From the NCBI GenBank assembly GCA_039519185.1, contig CM076846.1:227094659-227158658 (forward strand): DNA of 64,000 nucleotides, read 5' to 3'. Origin of the DNA: Astragalus membranaceus. Lineage: Eukaryota > Streptophyta > Magnoliopsida > Fabales > Fabaceae. The notes beneath the pieces are model-generated. The model saw only the letters and a list, made by a program, of their open reading frames with translations. It was not told the DNA's origin and did not search any database. Positions 56,397 through 64,000 of this stretch are shown one piece after another. How positions within the stretch are numbered: the first letter of the stretch is position 1; each line of letters opens with the position of its first letter. The translations under genes were made by a program, and so were the position numbers.

Positions 56397-59300
56397 ATGA
56401 ATTTGTATGAATTTAATCGTGATTGGGTGTATGATCGGTTATATCCGAGAAGAGCGGGTTTAAAGGAATCTTTTGTAATTGGGGTTGAACAGTTTCTTGT
56501 GGTAGCGTGGCGACATGAATTGGCTCAACAGGAAAAAGGGGTTAGATGTCCATGCTTAAAATGCGACGGTGAACCTATTATGACCGATGATGAAATCAGG
56601 GATCACTTGTATCATTGGGGGTTTAGGCCTAATTATTGGATTTGGGTAGACCATGGAGAACAACAATTTCAAAATTTTGAGATAGGGGCTTCAAGCAGTT
56701 CTGGTGTTGGTGTTCCACGTAATGAAATTTTTGAGTCGATGCAAAACATGATTTGCGATGGTCTCAGGGTGAATGTGCCATTTGATGAGCCTCAATATGA
56801 TGATAATGATGAACTTCCAAATGAAGAAGCACAAATTTTTTATAATTTGTTAAGAGATTCAAACACACCGTTGTTTGAAGGCTCGCCACATTCAAAATTA
56901 TCTATGTGTGTGAAACTTTTAGCTCTCAAGTCCATGAGTAATATTTCTGAGGTGGGTTTAGACTATGTGACTGAAATGATGTTGGAAGCAACACCTAATA
57001 AGGATAATTTGCCAAAAAGTTATTATGAAGCAAAAATGTTAGTTTCGAAGCTGGGATTGAAATTTAAGAAGATTGATTGTTGTGAGAAAGGGCACATGTT
57101 GTTTTACAACAACGAATTTGGTAAAAATGATGGTGAGCTACTTGAATGCAAATTCTGTGGAAGCCCAAGGTATCATGATCGTAAAGGGGCAAAACGTAAT
57201 TATAAACCTATCCCTGTAAAGTCGATGTTCTATTTGCCTATAGTTCCAAGGTTGCAAAGAATGTTTGCATCGGCCGAAATTGCGCAGAAAATGACTTGGC
57301 ATTATGACAATAGGCGTACCTCGGACGACATTTTACGCCACCCATCCGACGGTGAAGCGTGGAAGCACTTTGATCAAGTGCATTCAGATTTTGCCTCAGA
57401 CCCACGGAATGTTCGGCTTGGTTTGTGCTCTGATGGGTTTACTCCATATATCCAAGCATCGGCGTCACCCTACTCTTGTTGGCCAGTCATTGTTACCCCT
57501 TACAATCTTCCTCCTGAGATGTGCATGACTAAACCGTATATGTTTTTGACTTGTTTGATACCTGGTCCATCCAATCCAAAAGCTAACATTGATATCTTTT
57601 TGGAACCTCTGATTGATGATCTTAAGAGATTGTGGGGGGGTGTTTTGACATATGATGCAGCACAAAAGAAAAATTTTATGATGAGAGCTGCATTGATGTG
57701 GACAATTAACGACTTTCCTGCTTATGGTATGTTGTCTGGTTGGGGGACTCACGGTAAATATGCATGTCCGCACTGCATGGAACACACAAAAGCGTTTACG
57801 CTAAAGTACGGGGGCAAGAGTTCTTGGTTTGACTCGCATCGTAGATTCTTACCGCAAGATCATAAATTTAGAAAGAACAAGAAGGCCTTCAGGAAAGGGG
57901 CAGTTGAAACAGATGGACCACCGCCTTTGTTGACATCAGGTGAAATCTGGAGCAGAGTTATGGATTTTCCAGAAGCCACAGAGGTAGGGGAGCTCACCCG
58001 GGTGGATGGTTATGGACGGTGGCACAATTGGACAAAAAAAAGCATATTTTGGAATCTCCCATATTGGAAAGATAATTTGTTGAGGCACAATCTTGATGTT
58101 ATGCACATCGAGAAGAATTTCTTTGACAACATATTTTTCACTGTGATGAATGTGAAAGATAAAACCAAAGACAATAATAAGGCTAGATTGGATTCTGCTC
58201 TTTATTGTAGCAAACATCGATCTGATTTGAATTTGGTGGATATGCCTAATGGGAAGATGTTAAAACCCAAAGCCAAATACTGTCTAACACCAGATGAAGC
58301 GAAAAATGTTTGTCGATGGTTGAAAGAATTGAGGATGCCAGATGGTTATTCTTCTAACCTTGCAAGATGTGCCGATGTGAACACCGGGAAGATGTATGCG
58401 ATGAAAAGTCATGATTGTCATGTATTCATGGAGTGTTTGCTTCCAATTGCTTTTAATTCATTACCAAAGTGTGTTTTGGAACCACTTATTGAAGTGAGTC
58501 AATATTTTAAAAATATGTGCTCTTCAACATTGAGAAGGGATGATCTTATTAAGATGGAGCAGAATATTCCTTTCATTATTTGTAAGTTGGAGAGAATATT
58601 TCCTCCCGGTTTCTTTGATTCCATGGAGCATTTACCGGTTCACCTTGCGTATGAAGCAAGGCTTGGTGGACCAGTTCATTATAGGTGGATGTATCCATTT
58701 GAGAGGTAATTATCTATTTCAACATTTTTTTAAAATTATCTTAATTAGTATGATTATTAGTTTAATGAAGTATTTTTCTTTCAACAAATAGATTAATGGG
58801 TGATTATAAACGATCGGTGAAGAATAAAGCTAGAGTTGAAGGATCGATCTGCACAGCTTACCTACACCGTGAAACAATTTATTTTTGTTCACATTATTTC
58901 AACAACTTTATGTTGTCAGCAAATAATAGAAACGAAGTGGAGATTGAAGAAGAAAGACACCCGCTCACTTTATCTGTGTTTATCAAACCCGGTCGCCCTT
59001 CGGGTAAGAAGTCAACCAATTACTTATCAGATAAAGAGCATAAATCAGCACATGTTCATGTCTTGATCAATTGCACTGAAGTTAAACCATATCTTGAGTA
59101 AGTATGCTCCAATTCAGTTAATCTATACGAATTGAGGGTATAGGCGTTGAAGAATCTTCTATTCGTATACATGAAAGTTTTCCATCCTGGTTTAAGGCTA
59201 GAGTAAGTAACCAAATCCCCAAGGCGCTGAATAATTCTTTAAAGTAAATATGAGACATAACTTATTTTTTCCATATGTGGTTTACTTAGGTTTATGAAGC

Positions 59301-59961
59301 AGAACCAACTCCCCAAATCCGACACTTGAGGAACTTAGCCAATGGTCCTTTTCTTGAGGTGACCGAGTGGCACACGTACCTAGTTAATGGTTACAAATTT
59401 GACACCCAATCATGGAGTGAGGGAAAAAAAACAATTAATAGTGGGGTATATGTTAAAGGTGAAACAGGAGGAGGTGAAAATGACTTCTACGGTGTGATCG
59501 AACGCATATATGAACTTGAATACCCACGGTTAGACTATGAAAAGAGAATAGTTTTGTTTTTCTGTAGATGGTTTGATCCATCTGTTAGAGGAATGAAATT
59601 GAATCCAAAATGTAATACCGTGGACATTCGAATGAATGGAAGGTATAAACTTTATGATCCGTTTATCATGGCAGAAAATGTGAGGCAGGTGTATTATGTT
59701 CCATATCCATCAACTCAGAGAGGATGGTGTGTTGCAATTAAGACAAAACCACGGGGTCACATTGAAGGCACTGATGCGGAGGATGAGGTTCCTTATCAGG
59801 TGGATGAAATTTCGGGAGTAGATGAGGTGCTTGAATTTGAACCGATTGACTCCTTATGTGATGATAGACACCTAGTTGAAGAAGTTGATGAAGATGAAGA
59901 ACAGAATGAAGATGAAGAACAGAATGAATATGAAGATGATGAAGAGAATGAAGATGAATAA
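56397..59961 (+). CDS. CACTA TNP2-type transposase (exons; one frame break)
   Basis: Exon 1 56397-58705, exon 2 58792-59097, a third coding block about 59137-59202, and exon 4 59290-59961. The GAGAG/GTAATT donor and AAATAG acceptor restore frame between exons 1 and 2. The N-terminus is a Transpos_assoc domain (RCPCLKCDG; DHLYHWGF). Residues about 230-500 are Transposase_21/tnp2 (LGLCSDGFTPY; YMFLTCLIPGPSNPK; IDIFLEPLIDDLKRLW; SGWGTHGKYACPHC), with the conserved Asp residues. Then comes DUF4218 (HDCHVFMECLLPIAF), continued in exon 2, and DUF4216 in exon 4 (FYGVIERIYELEYP; VLFFCRWFDP). The tail is acidic. It cuts and moves the element in the nucleus. Between exon 2 and the third block no splice choice keeps frame (the frame meets TAG near 59140 before GVEESSIRIHESFPSWFKAR), which suggests a small indel. 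The catalytic exon 1 is intact. Confidence 0.88.
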
Positions 59962-60174
59962 GAGAAATATGAATTTGAACCGATTGACTCCTTATGTGAT
60001 GATGACTCCTAGTTGTATATGATTAATCTTATATATGTTGTCTACTTATGTTGTCTTTAAATTTATTAGAATCATTAATATATCAATATTGTTCTTTATG
60101 ACTCATTATGTTGTCTTTAAATTAATATATCAATATTGTTCTTTATCACATTTTCTTTCTATTTTTTAATAGAT

Positions 60175-62115
60175 ATGGATCCAGGAGGAGGTTCTGACCC
60201 ACCACCGAGACGTCCTAATAAAGGGAAGAAGACTATGACCGGTGAACCTCCTAGGAGGAGGCGTAATCGTGAGGTGGAACTTAATATTGGGAATATGAGG
60301 AGCCATAATTCGTTTGTGGGCCCACCATCTACTGCCCCACAACCTTCGGCTCCATCTGGCCCTGGATGGTTTCATTTACCATCTCATGGGCATTATACGG
60401 GCCCAACAGCTGGGTATGGCGCAGCAGCTGGGTTTGGCGCAGCAGCTGGGTATGGCGCAGCAGCTGGGTATGGCGCAGCAGCTGGGTTTGGCGCACCAGC
60501 TGGGTATGGCGCACCAGCTGGGTTTGGCGCACCACCTGGGCATATAGGCTCACCAGCTGGGTATGGCGCAGCAGCTGGATTTGGCGCACCACCTGGGCAT
60601 ATAGGCTCATCATCTGGACATATAGGTCCATCAGCTGGGTTATCTATGCCTACACCAGATCCCCAGGATGATATTCAGCATGATGTACATGATGTTGGTG
60701 GGGGTAATGTTGATGCTGATTCATCCACTGATGACGAGAGAGTGGAGGTGATTGTTATTAATGGTATCAGACTCAAAGTCATTTATAGCAGTGGTAACGC
60801 GTAAGTATTATATTGTTTGTTTTTTTAAAGTTAATTATGCAACGACTTATATATATTTGATAATTGTTTGATATATCTTTCAATATGCAGGCTTCTTCCT
60901 GCAAAGGTAGCTTCATCAAACATCACTCATGTCATCCGCAAACGATATTTTCAAACGTTCCATAAAAAGTGGAGCAATGTCGAAGAAGATGAAAGAAATG
61001 ATCTGCTAGACTTCTTTAGGGTAAGTGTTAATTATTTTGTCATTACTTATATTGTTTGTTTAAATTTTATGTTTAATAACGTTTAATATAATACAGACCA
61101 GAGTAACTTGGGACACAGAAGACGATGACAATGTGCGGAGAATTTTTTTCAGAAGGATGGGCGCTCAAATTTCTGATTTGCTTTATAAGCTCCGCTGTAA
61201 AGATAAGAAGCCTTCCTACATGAGTGATGAGATTTGGAATGCCTTCAAGAGCCATTGGGCTTCAGAGGCTTTCAAGGACACTGCTGCAAAAGCCAAAAAT
61301 AATAGAAACTCGGAAAAGGGTGGCTCGCTTCACTGCGGTGGGTCCATCAACCAGGCTCAGCATGCTGCTAGAATGGTAAATTATTTTTCACATCTATGTG
61401 TTTTTTATATTATTTAATTAGTTAGCAATTTTTAAAAATGTGTTTCATCTTACAGAGTAAGAAGGCAGGACGCCCTATCACTGCTCCTGAGCTGCATAGA
61501 GCCACCCATGTGAGGAAAGGCACTGGCGAGTATGTTGATGAGCGCTCCAAGATGACCCAGGTAAATATACATATTGATTTGTATTATATAATGTTCATTT
61601 GTCAAAATGGAGCGCTAATTTGTGGTTATTCAAAACAGGAGCAAATAAATGAGTTCATGACTCAGCTAACTCAGGGGAGCTGGAACCCTGATTCATTTGG
61701 CCAACTTACTCCTGAGATGAGAGATCTGGCAAACAAACATTGGGAGAAGACAGTAGGTTGGTCTAAGGGTCGCCTGTATGGTACGGGGCCCATGGCTCCA
61801 TGTATGAGTCAGTCTGGGGCCGAGAGCAGCAGAAGACGGAGTCGACCAGCTTATACTCCTGCGGAGACAGAGCATATCAGGCGGCTGGAGCAGGAGCTGC
61901 ACGAGACTCGACAGGAGGTCAGGACCTCCTCTGAGGCGATGAGAAAGATGCAGCAAGATTATGAGAAGGTGACCCGTAGGCAGGAGCTGATGTTTAAGTA
62001 TTTTAAGAATATGAAGCAAAATGAGCAGCAGCAAGCAGATGAAGAGGAAGCTGAGGAGGAAGCTGAGGAGGAAGCTGGGGAGGAAGCTGAGGAGTCTGAT
62101 GGTGGCAGCTTTTAG
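60175..62115 (+). CDS. CACTA TNP1/TNPA-like protein (Transposase_24, Ptta/En/Spm), 5 exons
   Basis: Exons 60175-60800, 60891-61020, 61097-61375, 61456-61560 and 61639-62115. All have GT/AG borders and stay in phase, giving 538 residues. I chose the ATG at 60175 (MDPGGGSDPPPRR) because it follows an AG and the longer frame upstream is intron-like. Residues 15-45 are basic (RPNKGKKTM; RRRRNREVE), likely nuclear targeting. About 85-165 are tandem GYGAAAGFGA-type repeats. The middle part is the Transposase_24 domain (HVIRKRYFQTFHKKWSNV; MSDEIWNAFKSHWAS; SKKAGRPITAPELHRATHVR). The C-terminus is a coiled coil and an acidic repeat (EEAEEEAEEEAGEEAEES). The family binds subterminal repeats and assists the TNP2 transposase; here the TTAGCGAGGGA units would be its sites. 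There is no break. Confidence 0.88.
60391..60640 (+). repeat. 18-bp coding tandem repeat in the TNP1-like gene
   Basis: About eleven units of GCTGGGTATGGCGCAGCA with variants (TTT for TAT, ACCA for GCAG) encode AG(Y/F)GA(A/P) steps, interrupted by two longer PGHIGS units. Confidence 0.88.
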
Positions 62116-62289
62116 TTTTGTTGATTAAATATTTTGTTATAACATTTTAGATTAAGTGTTGTTGATTCAAATATTTTGTTATTGGATAATTTTTATTTTA
62201 AACTATTTTATGTATTTTATGTTATTAGATTTTATTATTTATTAATAAAATAAACAGGTATAAAAGCAGATAAAATAAAAAAAAAATTT

Positions 62290-62725
62290 CATCAGGTTGA
62301 GCAGTAGCGTGGGAATTAGCGAGGGGCTTAGCGAGGGAATGTGGCCACGTGGTTGGGCAGTAGCGTGGGCGTTAGCGAGGGAAGGTTGCCACGTAGCTGA
62401 GCATTAGCGAGGGAATTAGCGAGGGGGTTAGCGAGGGAACGTGGCCATGTGGCTGAGCATTAGAGAGGGAATTAGCGAGGGAATGTGGCCACGTGGCTGA
62501 GCAGTAGCGAGGGACTTAGCGAGGGACCATGGCCACGTGGCTGAGCATTAGCGAGGGATCTAGAGAGGGACACTGCCCTCGCTAATTAGCGAGGGACCCA
62601 AATCCCTCGCTAATCGCATTTGCGAGGAGGGAATTAGCGAGGGACGTTGTCCCTCGCTAATTCCCTCGCAAATGACTGTTAGCGAGGGAATTTGGTGATT
62701 TAGCGAGGGACTTTGCCGTCGCAAA
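62290..62725. repeat. Right subterminal repeats of the autonomous CACTA
   Basis: More than 20 copies of TTAGCGAGGG(A/G), many spaced by GTGGCCACGTGG, occur in one orientation, with reverse copies CCCTCGCTAA near 62576-62660. They are likely TNP1-type binding sites. Confidence 0.82.
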
Positions 62726-62745
62726 TGACCTTTTTTTTTGTAGTG

Positions 62746-63217
62746 TTACATGATATGATAAATGTTTGCAAATTAGATAGCTGGTAGGTTTATTTACTGC
62801 TAATTGTGTACCTAGTTCAACAAAATGATCTGTTTGGTCTGCAAAGAAAGGAACACAAACAAGGAATAACTTGCAGAGGTGAGTCTCTAAGGTAAAATTC
62901 ATGTTTTGGAGTAAATGTTGATATTTAAAGTTCAATATTATGATGTGGTGATCTAGTTCTGCTGGTTATCTTTATGAATATAATAGCAAATCAATTATAC
63001 CTGTAGTTCTGCTATAGGCAACACTTCAATTGTCTGCTCAATTTAACAGGATTTGGAAGGAGTTTCTAGTGCTTGTCATTGTCAGCATGCTTGCTTATTT
63101 CTTTGTGTTTCAGAGTCACGAGCCTGAGGTAATTTTCAATCATCCGACACATGTTAATGTTGCTCAAACTACCTGTGGCTCAGAGTTGTTAATATCAATA
63201 ACATGTGACTGTTGCAG
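62746..63217. other. Spacer before the SET-domain exons
   Basis: No clear exon. GT/AG-like borders are present (GCAGAGGTGAGT near 62874), and a frame with RIWKEF (63045) faintly recalls the region before the CXC domain of E(z) proteins. Not enough to call. Confidence 0.35.
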
Positions 63218-63912
63218 CATCAAGAGAATGTGACCCTGATGTTTGTCGAAATTGTTGGGTTAGGTAATGTTCATTTGTTGTTAACTTGATTTTGTGTTAC
63301 AAATTAATTGTCAATTCATTTCAGAATCCTGCTAACAAAAATGATTACATAGGAGTGTACACTGGTGAGCTAATCTCTCAAACAGAAGCAGATAAGCGTG
63401 GAAAATTATATGATCGCCTTAAGCGCTCCTACCTTTTCAATTTGAATGATCAGGCAAGTGTGTCAGTCATATCAACTCCATTTCATCTTAATTAGGTATA
63501 TATATTATAATAAACATACTCTCCATTATTTCAGTATGTTCTAGATGCCTTTCGCAAAGGAAACAAGTTAAAATTTGCAAACCACTCCTTTAAACCCAAT
63601 TGTTATGCAAAGGTTAGTATATATGGAAACTTCTTTTCGGAAGATATATATTAAACCTACTATCTTTTCTCAACATCATGATCTCAATTATGGCATTTTG
63701 TATCGGCTATATAGATTCTGCTTGTTGCTGGAGATCATCGAGTAGGTATATTTGCCAAAGAACGCATTGAAGCTGGCGAGGAGCTTTTCTATGATTATCA
63801 CTATTCACCAGATAATAGCCCACCATGGTTTCAGGATCTCTTAGAAGAGAATTCTAAGAATAATGAATTAGTGGCTTCTCATGGCAAAGGCAAGAAACAC
63901 CACTCCAATTGA
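63218..63912 (+). pseudogene. E(z)-type histone H3K27 methyltransferase fragment (CURLY LEAF/SWINGER-like SET domain)
   Basis: Four exon blocks. 63218-63263 gives SRECDPDVCRNCWV, the end of the cysteine-rich CXC domain. 63325-63453 gives NPANKNDYIGVYTGELISQT and YDRLKRSYLFNLNDQ. 63535-63612 gives YVLDAFRKGNKLKFANHS and PNCYAK. 63715-63912 gives LLVAGDHRVGIFAKERIEAG, EELFYDYHY, and a stop after GKKHHSN. SET motifs NHSFKPNC and GEELFYDY are kept. In real E(z) proteins about 55 residues lie between the first two blocks (CGDG... to GWGAFLK). Here they are absent and the two exons are out of phase (2 nt left over against phase 0). The second block ends at a rare GC donor (CAG/GCAAGT). The C-terminal tail differs from typical CLF/SWN. 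PRC2 subunits of this type silence developmental genes, but this copy cannot encode the full domain. It is either captured by the CACTA starting at 53357 or a decayed gene copy. Confidence 0.82.
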
Positions 63913-64000
63913 TCAGGCACAATCGTTGATGAAATGTTTATTGTTTCCATGCTAAATAGGCACTCTCATTGGGGAGTGAACTTTTTGAGTGCTTATTTGG

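Larger units (their letters stand above)
55024..62745 (+). mobile_element. Autonomous-type CACTA element with TNP2 and TNP1-like genes
   Basis: Left end TACTACAAAAAATGTTGCC and right end TTTTTTTTTGTAGTG (reverse CACTACAAAAAAAAAGG), a CACTAC terminus with the first base changed at the left. Left subterminal repeats are TTAGCGACGG (55035-55330). Right ones are many TTAGCGAGGGA units (62310-62725). It is about 7.7 kb and encodes both proteins needed for En/Spm transposition. The flanking 3-mers (GCA left, TTA right) do not match, so the exact ends may be eroded. Confidence 0.85.

Overview
The window is plant nuclear DNA. It has GT-AG introns, AT-rich spacers, and Ogre/Tat, copia, CACTA, hAT, Mutator-type and LINE elements. 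The Ogre-type retrotransposon and the TE mix suggest a legume (Trifolieae/Fabeae-like); this is inference. Only the left edge holds a recognisable host gene in a normal context: the 5' part of a subgroup IVa bHLH transcription factor on the minus strand (3515 to beyond base 1). Its second intron holds a decayed copia fragment. Almost everything else is nested transposable elements, many delimited by target-site duplications (TSDs) that I read directly.

Left half. A probable old CACTA element (about 3891-16370) contains a complete CACTA element at 4569-10921 (TSD GTT). This inner element carries spliced-looking pieces of at least five unrelated host genes, all on the minus strand: cytosolic glutamine synthetase, transketolase, a BUB1/Mad3 checkpoint protein, a MYB-CC factor and a TGA bZIP factor. 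A solo LTR related to Ogre (11916-15778, TSD TACCT) lies next to it. Then come a non-autonomous hAT element (16372-19504, TSD ACTAGTGT) split by a solo LTR (16431-18922, TSD TAACC), a small MITE, a SINE-like stretch, a hAT transposase fossil, and a Mutator-type foldback element (23572-24585, 9-bp TSD) inside an older foldback element.

Middle (about 24835-53100). A degenerate LINE was hit by a solo LTR (25196-26833, TSD GTTGG, itself carrying a hAT MITE) and by a copia element (27212-52859, 820-bp LTRs, TSD TTCAC). The copia was hit by a complete Ogre/Tat retrotransposon (29223-47905, TSD ATTGT) and by a solo LTR (48530-51454, TSD CTTTG). The Ogre element has nearly identical 3.17-kb LTRs and three long intact ORFs: ORF1, gag-protease, and RT/double RNase H/integrase. 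A 192-nt intron can be read between gag-pro and pol, and its removal keeps the reading frame.

Right end. At 53357 a second CACTA terminus begins, matching the right end of the multi-gene element. Downstream lies an autonomous-looking CACTA of another family (55024-62745) with a TNP2-type transposase and an intact five-exon TNP1-like gene. After it come exons of an E(z)/CURLY LEAF-SWINGER histone methyltransferase whose pre-SET exons are missing. The second CACTA may therefore be another gene-capturing copy that runs beyond the window.
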